From NCBI RefSeq assembly GCF_052156635.1, contig NZ_JBQKUO010000002.1:434001-498000 (forward strand): DNA of 64,000 bases, given 5' to 3'. Every line of letters starts with the position of its first letter. Position 1 is the stretch's first letter. Positions 1 through 7,874 of this stretch are shown piece by piece. The translations under genes were made by a program, and so were the position numbers. The notes under the pieces are model-generated. The model made no database searches and was not told the origin of the DNA. It saw only the letters and a list, made by a program, of their open reading frames with translations. Source of the DNA: Nitrospina sp052156635. GTDB lineage: Bacteria; Nitrospinota; Nitrospinia; Nitrospinales; Nitrospinaceae.

Positions 1-2332
1 TCTCCAGGACGCGTTCGTCTTCGCGCAGGATGCCCTGGATGGCATTGACGTCTTTTTTGAGGCTTTTAAAGAAATCCATCAACTGCTGCTCGAACATCTT
101 CAACTGCTGGGAGCGCAGGTTTTTGTTGATGTCCATGGTTTCGTCGAGCAGGCCTTTCTGCTGTTCCGCAAGTTCGTCGATTTTCTGGAGCGAGTCGTCG
201 ATCTGTTTCATCAGTTCCAGATCGACCATGTTTTCCTGGTTCTGGTTCATGTTGTCCAGGTTTTCGGAAAAGGCCCGCAGGTCGTCCATGAACTTTTCCA
301 TCTCCTGCATGGCTTCCTCGATCTTGCCCTGCTCGACAAGGTCCTTGATTTTTTCCATGGAGGCGTTCATGTTTTCGAGGCTCATGTTTTCAAACGCCTG
401 TTTATTGAGGAACTCGTCGGGAAGGCCCTGCATCTGCCGTGACATTTGCTCCATGATCTTGTGGAGCGTCTCGCGGATCTTGTCCATCGCCTTCTTGAAC
501 TCGGAGGTGTTCTTCGGCGAATTTTTGTCTTTGAGTTTTTCGAATTCCTCGCGCAGGTTCTCTGTGAGGTTGCCCAGTTCGCGATCGAGGTCCATCACCT
601 GGTTCATGCGTTCGCGGTTGAGCAGCTTTACGAGGAACAGGATGTCCCGTTCCAGGTGCGTGATGAGGCGTTCCATCACCGGCCCGCCCGGGGGCGCGTT
701 GAAAGCGATGGGGGTGGTTTTGAACAGCGCGTTGTTGATCTGGTTCATCGCCTGAATCTGGTCCTCACGGATTTCGTTCAGGCCGCCGATGATGTTGCTC
801 ATCAGGGTCAGGTAAGGTTTTGGAAACGACTCGACCTCCTGTGCCTGCGTCTGGATGGTCTGCGCCAGGTTAATAATCTCGATCAGGCGGTCGGTGCTCC
901 ACGCCAGTGTTTTCTTGTAACGGGTCAGGTCCTCCGGCTTGTCGGCCAGCGGTTCGGTGTTCGATACCAGCGTTTTGGCCAGCAGGGTGACCATCTTGTC
1001 CACCAGTTCATCCTGCAGGGCCAGCAGGTCCCAGCGTTTCTGCCGCTCATCGAAGATTTCGAACGAATACACCTCCGACTGCCCGGTGTTGGGTCCGTAG
1101 ACGTTGTCGTTGTCCTCGACCTCGAGGTAATACTGAACGCGGTTGCCCGGTTCCAGCGCCATGGTGGCCAACTCCCAGGTGTAGCCGTCCTTGTTGTCTT
1201 TCTCATTGCTCTTGAACCGCTTGATGGTCCTGCGCGTCACCTGCCCGTCCACATCCATAACCAGGTTGACCCGGCTCAGGCCAAAGTCATCCACCGCCTC
1301 GTAGTAAAACTGGATCTTGTCGGTGACCATGTATACCGGTTTGGGATTGCTCAGAAACATGATGATGCGCGGCGCGCGGTCCTGCCCCAATTCGATCGGA
1401 TACCTGGCAGGCAACAGCACCTTGTGCCCATCCGGCGATTTCAGACGGAACTGATAGAAGCCGCCTTCCTTGACGATGAAGCGTCCCTGGATGCGGTGTT
1501 CATCCAGCGCATCCATAGACAGGTTGTCCCGGTTGTTTAGCACCAGGGATGCGCCCGCAACCGGATGGTTGGTGCGCGCCGTGACCTTCACTTCTGTCCC
1601 CGGCAGGACCTTGATCTTTCCATCGGTGTTATTCAAAGTCACGCGTTTCAATTGCGTGTAGGCGGGGTAATTGAATTCGAGTGACATCGATTCGATGGCG
1701 TATTCGAATTCCGGCTGGTTGGATCCGGGGTTGTCGGGCGTGCCGCTGATCTGTTTTATGGGGCCGGCCTTCGGAGGCGGCGCCACCCAGTGTTCATAAC
1801 CGCGTGTCCAGAAATCCGGCAGGGTGAGTGTGGCCACCAGCAGCAGCACCAGCGATCCCACGAGGGCGCGCTGTGTGTGCTTCATGCGATCGGTGGAGAC
1901 GATATCCTCCGGTCGCAGGTCGCGGATGTCCTTCTGCGTGCGGGCCAGCAGTTCCGCGATCATTTCACGCGAGATGCCGTCCGGCTGGTTCTCTTTCAGC
2001 CGCGGTTCCAGTTGAACGGAGTTGATGAGGTTGTTGTTGAGACTGCGGACCCTTTCTTCAACAAGAAGCGCGGCCTGGTCGCGCCGAAGACGCAGAAACC
2101 ACTCGGCGATGTAGGTCCGGCCCAGCAGGTACACCACGGGCAGAGCCCAGACGGCCAGGAAGGGGATCAGCCAGGGGCCGGGGTCTTTCAGAAAGTAGGC
2201 CAGCAGGTTGGCGGCCAGTCCTCCGGCGACGAGCAGAAACAGAATCAGGCAGGTTCCCGAGAGGAGATTGACCCGAGTCCTGTAGCGGCGAACGCGGTCG
2301 AGGAAATCATGAATGAGGTGCGCCGGGTCCAT
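1..2332 (-). CDS. DUF4175-family membrane protein, 3' end missing
   Basis: An uninterrupted minus-strand frame starts with ATG at 2332 and runs off the left edge, giving 777 visible codons. Three hydrophobic segments lie near residues 24-48, 52-71 and 156-171, followed by a beta-rich middle region. From about residue 430 onward the protein is highly charged, Met/Gln-rich and helical, probably coiled coil. This layout matches the DUF4175 family, large inner-membrane proteins of unknown role. In-frame TAA at 2350-2348 lies upstream with no other start between, so the start is well bounded, although no good Shine-Dalgarno is visible. The family assignment rests on architecture and general sequence character. 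The function is unknown. Confidence 0.7.
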   Translation of the reverse strand, partial: MDPAHLIHDFLDRVRRYRTRVNLLSGTCLILFLLVAGGLAANLLAYFLKDPGPWLIPFLAVWALPVVYLLGRTYIAEWFLRLRRDQAALLVEERVRSLNNNLINSVQLEPRLKENQPDGISREMIAELLARTQKDIRDLRPEDIVSTDRMKHTQRALVGSLVLLLVATLTLPDFWTRGYEHWVAPPPKAGPIKQISGTPDNPGSNQPEFEYAIESMSLEFNYPAYTQLKRVTLNNTDGKIKVLPGTEVKVTARTNHPVAGASLVLNNRDNLSMDALDEHRIQGRFIVKEGGFYQFRLKSPDGHKVLLPARYPIELGQDRAPRIIMFLSNPKPVYMVTDKIQFYYEAVDDFGLSRVNLVMDVDGQVTRRTIKRFKSNEKDNKDGYTWELATMALEPGNRVQYYLEVEDNDNVYGPNTGQSEVYSFEIFDERQKRWDLLALQDELVDKMVTLLAKTLVSNTEPLADKPEDLTRYKKTLAWSTDRLIEIINLAQTIQTQAQEVESFPKPYLTLMSNIIGGLNEIREDQIQAMNQINNALFKTTPIAFNAPPGGPVMERLITHLERDILFLVKLLNRERMNQVMDLDRELGNLTENLREEFEKLKDKNSPKNTSEFKKAMDKIRETLHKIMEQMSRQMQGLPDEFLNKQAFENMSLENMNASMEKIKDLVEQGKIEEAMQEMEKFMDDLRAFSENLDNMNQNQENMVDLELMKQIDDSLQKIDELAEQQKGLLDETMDINKNLRSQQLKMFEQQLMDFFKSLKKDVNAIQGILREDERVLE

Positions 2333-2470
2333 TCGGATAAGAATCCATTAAAGAACGTTCTCCCATCATTTTATTACATCAGTGGCGGATTTTCCCGCGC
2401 AAAAGGACCCTAGCGGAAAATCGGTGTGGTCACAATCCGGCTTTCTCCGACCCCCATGAAGGCTTTAATT

Positions 2471-3241
2471 TCAGGCTGTTCCCGGATTGTTGTCGTCAGT
2501 CTTGGGAGCCCCGGCCAGAGATTGCAGCATTTCCAGTGGGAACGGGAAGAACACTGTACTGGTTTTGTCCACGGAAAGGTCCACCATGGTCTGCAGGAAG
2601 CGCAGCTGCAGGGCCGGCGGATGAGCGTGGATGATGTCCGCCGCGTCGCTGATGCGCTTGCTGGCCTCGAATTCGCCCTCGGCGTGGATCACCTTGGCGC
2701 GCCGTTCGCGCTCCGCTTCCGCCTGCTTGGCCAACGCTCTCTGCATTTCGGTGGGCAGGTCCACGTTTTTGAGTTCGACGTTGGCGACCTTCACGCCCCA
2801 GGGTTCGGTCTGCTGATCGATCACCTGTTGCAGGTGATCGTTGATCTTTTCGCGGTGTGCCAGCAGGTCGTCCAGCTGGCTTTTGCCCAGCACGCTGCGC
2901 AGGGTGGTCTGCGACAACATCTGGGTGGCGTAGAGGTAATCCTCGACGTCGATGATCGCCCGTTGCGGATCGATCACCCGGAAATAGACGACGGCGTTGA
3001 CACGCACGGTGACGTTGTCGCGGGTGATGATATCCTGCGGCGGCACGTCCATGACGACGGTGCGGAGGCTCACCTTCACTATCTGTTGCAGGATGGGAAT
3101 GACCAGGATGAGGCCCGGCCCTTTGACCTTGTAGAATTTGCCGAGCAGAAAAATGACGCCCCGTTCGTATTCCCGAAGCACCTTGAAGGCGCTGAACAGG
3201 ATGACCAGTAAGATGATTAGACCGACGATGAATCCATTCAT
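2471..3241 (-). CDS. slipin / stomatin-like SPFH-domain protein
   Basis: The 256-residue protein has an N-terminal membrane segment (about residues 5-23), then the SPFH/band-7 core with the typical REYERGVIFLLGKF stretch, GPGLILVIP and the VPPQDIITRDNVTVRVNAVVYFRV region. A charged helical stretch rich in Ala, Glu and Arg (about residues 168-190) is followed by a short tail. Slipins form oligomeric membrane scaffolds and usually sit beside an NfeD-type protein or membrane protease. No nfeD gene is visible here. A GGGGGAG ribosome binding site sits about 10 nt ahead of the ATG. It lies downstream on the same strand as nothing obvious and is divergent from the gene at 3413. Confidence 0.88.
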   Translation of the reverse strand: MNGFIVGLIILLVILFSAFKVLREYERGVIFLLGKFYKVKGPGLILVIPILQQIVKVSLRTVVMDVPPQDIITRDNVTVRVNAVVYFRVIDPQRAIIDVEDYLYATQMLSQTTLRSVLGKSQLDDLLAHREKINDHLQQVIDQQTEPWGVKVANVELKNVDLPTEMQRALAKQAEAERERRAKVIHAEGEFEASKRISDAADIIHAHPPALQLRFLQTMVDLSVDKTSTVFFPFPLEMLQSLAGAPKTDDNNPGTA

Positions 3242-3273
3242 GGTTCGAATCTCCCCCCTTAGGGTTGGTCGTG

Positions 3274-3295
3274 TGGTGGGTTCATGATACCACCA
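3274..3295. promoter_or_regulatory. inverted repeat in the slipin / 3413 divergent region
   Basis: TGGTGG and CCACCA flank a 10-nt gap. On the minus strand the gap holds TATCAT preceded by TGG, which resembles an extended -10 for the slipin gene, so the repeat could be an operator over that promoter. No good -35 was found, so this is tentative. Confidence 0.25.
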
Positions 3296-3412
3296 TTTTC
3301 AGCCATGAGGATACCGCGGGAGGCCCGGGGCGGGGACCGCTCAAAAGCCTTCGCGGCCTCTCCCGATGCTGTGATAAACTCAATAGATCATTAGTTTGAA
3401 CGGTGATTGCCT

Positions 3413-4255
3413 GTGAATGCCTTTATCCGTAATACGGCCCTTGGGCTTGTTGTCTGGGTGGCGGCGTGTGCCGCTCCGGTGACAGGATTGTCTGCGGAGG
3501 ACCGCCTGAGCATCACGACCGATCCCAACGTCACCGGTGACGGGCGCGTGACCATCACACTCCATTTGCGCAACACCGGGTCCCGGCCGCTCCACCATGT
3601 GCACCCCATGTTTCATTTTCATCACACCATGTCGCACATGCCCATGATCCATGAATTGAAACCGGGGCAGGAAGTGACGCTGATCAACGATCAGCATCCG
3701 CCGGTTGTGCGGGTGGGCAGTTACCCGGTGGTGGCCATGGTCAATTACAAGACCGCAATGCACAGCGATGCGACCCGGACGCAGTTGCACACCAGTTCCT
3801 TCCATTACGAAGAACCGCTCCAGGCCCTGATCACCGGGGATATTCAGGCGCTTCATCAGGAGAACACGGACTCTTCAACCCTGCGCATCGCGCTTCGCAA
3901 CGATTCGCCTTCTTTTAAAAACGTTCGGCTGATGTTGCTCCTGCCGCCGGAGCTCACTGCCAAGCAGTTCACCGGCATGATGGGCTTCACCATCCACGGT
4001 GGGCAGGAAAAGCATTTTGAGGTGCCGGTGCAAAAGGTAGCCGGACGCCCCGGCGGCGAGTACCCGGTGCATTTGCTGGTCGAGTACGGCGAGATGCTGA
4101 AGCATTATTCCGGCGACATCACGGGAAGTGTGTATTTCGGCCCCGACTGGGGAGAGGGACCCTTCTGGCCCCAGATGGTCGTTTTCCTGTTTCTGTTCCT
4201 CATGCTGACCCTTGCGGGGGTCCGGCACTGGCGTCACCGCCGGCAACGGGTTTGA
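3413..4255 (+). CDS. exported single-pass membrane protein with His/Met-rich stretch, unknown function
   Basis: A GTG start at 3413 gives 280 residues; a TTG two codons upstream is the alternative, and neither has a strong ribosome binding site. There is a signal peptide (hydrophobic to about residue 28, Ala-rich cleavage region), two beta-rich segments that read like tandem Ig-like or DUF-type extracytoplasmic domains, and a C-terminal membrane helix (PQMVVFLFLFLMLTLAGV) with an Arg/His-rich cytoplasmic end. Near residues 63-82 there is a run dense in His and Met (HVHPMFHFHHTMSHMPMIH), which suggests a metal site, perhaps copper. I do not recognise the family. Confidence 0.72.
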   Translation: MNAFIRNTALGLVVWVAACAAPVTGLSAEDRLSITTDPNVTGDGRVTITLHLRNTGSRPLHHVHPMFHFHHTMSHMPMIHELKPGQEVTLINDQHPPVVRVGSYPVVAMVNYKTAMHSDATRTQLHTSSFHYEEPLQALITGDIQALHQENTDSSTLRIALRNDSPSFKNVRLMLLLPPELTAKQFTGMMGFTIHGGQEKHFEVPVQKVAGRPGGEYPVHLLVEYGEMLKHYSGDITGSVYFGPDWGEGPFWPQMVVFLFLFLMLTLAGVRHWRHRRQRV

Positions 4256-4304
4256 ACCCTTCCATAGTCTTCATTTCTCTTCAGTTTCCGTTAAGTGAAC
4301 CCAA

Positions 4305-4332
4305 TTGACACTCCGCCTCCAGCCTTTATATT
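4305..4332 (+). promoter_or_regulatory. sigma-70-like promoter for the gene at 4369
   Basis: TTGACA at 4305-4310 and TATATT at 4327-4332 are separated by 16 nt. The expected start near 4339 gives a leader of about 30 nt containing the AGGAGG site. Confidence 0.65.
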
Positions 4333-4368
4333 GGATAAAGGTTTCAATCGCTGACTGGAGGAGGGGCG

Positions 4369-5310
4369 ATGCAGGGGGAATCGACCGTCAACTGGGAACG
4401 TATGCGGCTGCGCAAGAACCGCGCGGTCAGCGGCACCACCATCCACGGCTGGCCGTCCATCCTCTTCGGCCTTCCGTTCGCCGGCATCGGGGTGATGTTG
4501 TTCCTCATGTACCTCGGCGTCATACATCTCGACCCGAAAAGTGTGCACGCGCCGTTATGGGTGCTTGCGGTGATGGGAGGCCTGTTCTTCCTCGCCGGAG
4601 CGTACATGATCGTTCACGGTTTTCTCGGACTCGGTCTCAAAAAGAAAATCGAGGAAGGCCGGCGCCGCGCCCCGCACCAGCCCTGGCTGTGGGACTATGC
4701 CTGGGACCCGCTCGGCATTGCCGAAAATAAAATGAAAGAAGTGATCAAACATTTCTTTGCGGCGCTCACTTTCATCGCCTTTCTCGCTCCGTTTCATTAC
4801 ATCGCCTGGTTCAGCGAGAAGGAACAGGTCCCCATGTGGGTGAAGGGCGTGGTGCTCTTTTTCGATTTCATCGTCGTGCTGATCATCGGCGACGGCATCC
4901 GCAAGTACATGCAGTACCTCAAATACGGCAACAGCCGCCTGCGCTTTCTTGGATTTCCATTTCACCTCGGCGGAAAAATGAAACTGGCGCTGGAAGGCAT
5001 GCCCGCGGCGTTCGATTCGGTCACGCTGAACCTGCGTTATGTTGAAGAAGTGTATGAGACGCGCTACTCCGGGCGAAGAAAGAGCCGCGAGGTGGTGTGT
5101 TACCAGATCTATGGGGAAGAGCGGACGATGAACTCCGGCGCCTCGCGCGGCGGCGGGTTCTTGATGGAATGGGACTTGCCGGACAACAAGGAGATGATCA
5201 CAGAGTTGAGCGGTCGGCCCGGGCGGTTCTGGGAAATCGAAATCCAGGCCAAAACCCCCGGGGTCGATTACGACAGCCGTTTTCTGGTACCTGTATACGC
5301 AAAACAGTAA
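4369..5310 (+). CDS. polytopic membrane protein with C-terminal soluble domain, unknown
   Basis: This 313-residue protein starts at an ATG preceded by an excellent GGAGGAGG ribosome binding site. Four hydrophobic segments are visible (about residues 27-48, 62-85, 125-146 and 158-182), followed by a beta-rich domain from about residue 190 that contains the segment LNLRYVEEVYETRYSGRRKS. This resembles DUF3592-like membrane proteins in general layout only. It has its own promoter and is bounded downstream by a bidirectional terminator. I do not recognise a catalytic motif, and the function is unknown. Confidence 0.7.
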   Translation: MQGESTVNWERMRLRKNRAVSGTTIHGWPSILFGLPFAGIGVMLFLMYLGVIHLDPKSVHAPLWVLAVMGGLFFLAGAYMIVHGFLGLGLKKKIEEGRRRAPHQPWLWDYAWDPLGIAENKMKEVIKHFFAALTFIAFLAPFHYIAWFSEKEQVPMWVKGVVLFFDFIVVLIIGDGIRKYMQYLKYGNSRLRFLGFPFHLGGKMKLALEGMPAAFDSVTLNLRYVEEVYETRYSGRRKSREVVCYQIYGEERTMNSGASRGGGFLMEWDLPDNKEMITELSGRPGRFWEIEIQAKTPGVDYDSRFLVPVYAKQ

Positions 5311-5346
5311 GCCTTCCTGTGTGGTATCCAATCCAAATAAGAAAAC

Positions 5347-5380
5347 AAAAGGCCCGGACGGGGGAGCGTCCGAACCTTTT
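5347..5380. terminator. bidirectional intrinsic terminator
   Basis: AAAAGG-CC-CGGACG, a 6-nt loop, CGTCCG-AA-CCTTTT forms a symmetric hairpin with A and T runs on both sides. It lies between the convergent genes at 4369 and 5422 and can serve both strands. Confidence 0.75.
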
Positions 5381-5421
5381 GCCCAGGGAGCGAAGGGGGA
5401 GGAGGAACCCTTCGCAATCAG

Positions 5422-6546
5422 TCAAGCCTGGCTTTCCTGCATCTTCTCGATGGTGACTTTCACCGTCACCGGTTTGCCGTCCCGCAGGATGTCCAGCGTT
5501 ACGGTTTTGCCGGGTGCGGTGGTTCCCACCATCTTGGGCAGGGCGGAGAAATCCACCAGCTCCTGCCCGTCGTACTTGACTATGACGTCACCGCGTTTCA
5601 GGCCGCCGCGTTCCGCCGGACCTTTCGGCAGGACGCCGTTGACCAGTGCGCCTTTCGGCTCGCTCAGCCCAAAAGAAGACGCCAGTTCCTCGGTCATCTT
5701 CTGGATGGTGACGCCCAGCCAGCCGCGGGTGACCTTGCCGTCCTTCTTCAGGTCGGCCACGATCGATTTTGCCATGTTGATGGGAATGGCGAAGCCGATG
5801 CCCACGTTGCCGCCGTTGCCGGACAGGATCATGGTGTTGATGCCGATCACGTCGCCGTTCATATTGAGCAACGGACCGCCGCTGTTACCGGGGTTGATGG
5901 AGGCGTCGGTCTGGATGAACGCGTCATAGGGACCGGAACCGAGGTTGCGTCCCTTCGCGCTCACGATGCCCGTGGTGACGGTGTGGCTCAGGCCGAAGGG
6001 GTTGCCGATGGCGATGACCCACTCGCCGACCTCGAGATTTCCGGAGTCACCCAGGTTCATGTGCGGCAGGGGTGTGGTGTCGCCTTCCTTGCGAACGATT
6101 TTCAGCAGGGCGATGTCGGTGGCTGGGTCCTTGCCGATCACCTCGGCCTCATACTCTTTACCGTCGTGCAATTGAATTTTTACCTGATCCGCACCATCCA
6201 CCACGTGGTTGTTGGTGAGGACATGACCTTCTTTATCGATAATGAAGCCGGAGCCGGATCCCCGAGGGGCCGGGCCGGGAGAGGGGACACCGGGACCGAA
6301 CGGATTCCGCGGGTCCATGCCGCGCGTCCGTTCCATCTTGACGGACGAATGCACGCCGACCACCGCCTTATCCTGCTTTTTCACCACTTCGGTGATACGG
6401 TTGGTGCCCACCGGGCTTGTGTCAGTGCTGAGTGCAAAGGCGTTGTCCGGCTGCAGGCCGTGATCGCTCCCCATGATGGAAAGCATGGGCACGCCTACAA
6501 ACAGGAACGACACCAGTGCGATTGATTTCCAATTCAGTTTCATCAT
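5422..6546 (-). CDS. HtrA/DegP-like periplasmic serine protease with one PDZ domain
   Basis: A 374-residue trypsin-like protease with an N-terminal signal peptide (hydrophobic residues 8-26). The catalytic triad is visible as His114 (TNNHVVDGAD), Asp144 (TDIALLKI) and Ser222 (NPGNSGGPL). A Gly/Pro-rich linker, GPGVPSPGPAPRGSGSG, precedes the protease core, and a single PDZ domain occupies about residues 275-365. One PDZ makes it closer to DegS or short HtrA forms than to two-PDZ DegP. The role is expected to be degradation or sensing of misfolded envelope proteins. Two adjacent ATGs (6546 and 6543) follow a GGAG site. The upstream region carries a repeated CTTAA motif that might bind a response regulator. 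Confidence 0.93.
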   Translation of the reverse strand: MMKLNWKSIALVSFLFVGVPMLSIMGSDHGLQPDNAFALSTDTSPVGTNRITEVVKKQDKAVVGVHSSVKMERTRGMDPRNPFGPGVPSPGPAPRGSGSGFIIDKEGHVLTNNHVVDGADQVKIQLHDGKEYEAEVIGKDPATDIALLKIVRKEGDTTPLPHMNLGDSGNLEVGEWVIAIGNPFGLSHTVTTGIVSAKGRNLGSGPYDAFIQTDASINPGNSGGPLLNMNGDVIGINTMILSGNGGNVGIGFAIPINMAKSIVADLKKDGKVTRGWLGVTIQKMTEELASSFGLSEPKGALVNGVLPKGPAERGGLKRGDVIVKYDGQELVDFSALPKMVGTTAPGKTVTLDILRDGKPVTVKVTIEKMQESQA

Positions 6547-6636
6547 AGTCCTGGCTCCATCCGGAGATGAGTGTTGGGTTGACCTTCTGCCTGGGGAAGC
6601 CCCTCAGGTCTTTGTACCTAGAATAAGGAGCGCGGA

Positions 6637-6652
6637 TTAAGAGGACGTTAAG
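6637..6652 (-). promoter_or_regulatory. CTTAA direct repeat with 11-bp period upstream of htrA
   Basis: On the minus strand CTTAA occurs twice, at 6652-6648 and 6641-6637, one helical turn apart and about 90 nt upstream of the protease start. Such spacing is typical of OmpR/PhoB-type response-regulator sites. No regulator of that class is encoded nearby. Confidence 0.3.
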
Positions 6653-6764
6653 CGAATATTAAATAATTTTAATCGGGTTTGTTCAGGATGGGTGAAAACC
6701 GGTGCCGGGGCGGTGAAAAACAATGGCCCGTTTGTATGTGGCCGTTTTTTCGAAGCAAAACGGT

Positions 6765-6792
6765 TTGCCACGCCGTCAATCTGCATTATAAT
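6765..6792 (+). promoter_or_regulatory. sigma-70-like promoter for the cNMP-binding gene
   Basis: TTGCCA at 6765-6770 and a perfect TATAAT at 6787-6792 are spaced by 16 nt. The predicted start near 6799 falls on the first bases of a hairpin: GAGGGTCCC at 6797-6805 pairs with GGGACCTC at 6813-6820. Confidence 0.65.
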
Positions 6793-6842
6793 CTTGGAGG
6801 GTCCCTTGGTTCGGGACCTCTTTCTTTAAACCGAGGGGGAGC

Positions 6843-7385
6843 ATGAAAACCGCCGACGTGGTAGATCACCTCAACCGAATTTCCTTCTTCGACGACTTCA
6901 CCGAGAAGGAAAAACAGGCATTGGCGCAGATCACCGGCACCGTGCAGAATGTGGCAAGGGGCGAGTGTGTGATCCGCAAGGGCACCACCGACCCGACGAT
7001 GTATTTCGTTCTGGAAGGCACGATCGTGATTTCCGCCGGGGAAGACCTCGATCACGAGATCACCGAGCTTCACGTCGGTGCGCTGTTTGGAGATGTGCCT
7101 TTTGTTAAAGCAGTGCCACGTGTGACCAGCGTCCTTGCCAAAACCGACTCCACCCTCCTGCGTTACCACAAAGATCAGATGGACCAGATGGATCCCCTGC
7201 TCATCGGCAAGTTCAAGGACCAGTTTCTCAAACTGTTCGTTATCCGCCTCGACATGTTGAAAAGCACCATCAGCCAGAACCGTGTCGATTTCGAAAAATT
7301 CTTTGACTCCTTCCAGAACATCTTCAAGGAAATCGAAGTCATCAATCAGGACATCGTGGTTCCAGAAGACGACAATCAGGAATGA
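6843..7385 (+). CDS. cyclic-nucleotide-binding-domain protein without DNA-binding domain
   Basis: The 180-residue protein contains a CAP-like cNMP-binding fold over about residues 10-130: the opening FFDDFTEKEKQALAQI helix, the YFVLEGTIVIS strand pair, the Gly-rich turn GALFGDVPF and the usual RVTSVLAKTDSTLLRY end. The phosphate-binding cassette lacks the classical RxA Arg arrangement, so ligand binding is uncertain. The C-terminal 60 residues are helical and contain no helix-turn-helix, so it is not a Crp/Fnr transcription factor. It starts at an ATG with a GGGGGA site and has its own strong promoter. The role is unknown and may be sensory or scaffolding. Confidence 0.82.
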   Translation: MKTADVVDHLNRISFFDDFTEKEKQALAQITGTVQNVARGECVIRKGTTDPTMYFVLEGTIVISAGEDLDHEITELHVGALFGDVPFVKAVPRVTSVLAKTDSTLLRYHKDQMDQMDPLLIGKFKDQFLKLFVIRLDMLKSTISQNRVDFEKFFDSFQNIFKEIEVINQDIVVPEDDNQE

Positions 7386-7399
7386 GGTCTCGCCTCATT
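7381..7399 (+). terminator. hairpin overlapping the cNMP gene stop codon
   Basis: AATGAGG and CCTCATT form a perfect 7-bp stem around a 5-nt loop, with the stop codon inside the left arm. Only a short T run follows, so it is a weak terminator candidate. Confidence 0.35.
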
Positions 7400-7490
7400 T
7401 AAAGCAGACGCGGGTGAATCCGGGAAAATATTAAAATGAGGTTATCCGCAGACAAGCGGGGTGGGATCGGTGTGTCTTGCTGAAGAGGAT

Positions 7491-7874
7491 TTATTTTTTG
7501 GGAGATGAGAAGGCGAGCAGAAACCAGCCGATCATGAACGACAATCCGCCTAATGGAGTGACGGGGCCCAGCGCCCTCGGGCCACCCAGCGCCAGCCAGT
7601 AGAGGCTACCCGAAAACATGACGATGCCTGCCAGAAAAAACCATCCCGCCTTGTTTGCCCGGGAGTCGTTGCCTTCACCGAGGAATCCGCAAAGCAGGCC
7701 GACGAGAACCAGCGCGAGGCTGTGGAAGAATTGATACTGGTTCGCGGTCTGAAAGGTGGCGAGGCTTTTTTCAGTCAGCACCGCTTTTAAAGAGTGAGCC
7801 CCGAAGGCACCCAGCATGACACTCAGTCCACCCAGTATGCCTCCAAGTAAAATCCAGCGTCGCATGGGGATCAT
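7491..7874 (-). CDS. DUF423 (YgdD/TMEM256-like) small membrane protein
   Basis: A 127-residue protein with four hydrophobic segments and the DUF423 signature: LGAFGAHSLK near the N-terminus, then FQTANQYQFFHSLALVLVG and a Gly/Pro-rich FSGSLYWLALGG segment. The function of the family is unknown. The first ATG at 7874 overlaps the preceding stop as ATGA. A second ATG at 7865 has a better spaced AGGA site and may be the true start (124 residues). It is the last gene of the holB-ricT-metG-tatD run. Confidence 0.9.
   Translation of the reverse strand: MIPMRRWILLGGILGGLSVMLGAFGAHSLKAVLTEKSLATFQTANQYQFFHSLALVLVGLLCGFLGEGNDSRANKAGWFFLAGIVMFSGSLYWLALGGPRALGPVTPLGGLSFMIGWFLLAFSSPKK

Noticed and set aside
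446..1540. 364-codon plus-strand frame opposite the DUF4175 gene
   Set aside because: The minus-strand frame reads through the whole region with membrane helices and coiled coil.
3242..3258. GGTTCGAATC, resembling a tRNA T-loop
   Set aside because: The flanking bases do not pair as a T stem, no acceptor or anticodon arm fits, and it lies at the slipin start.
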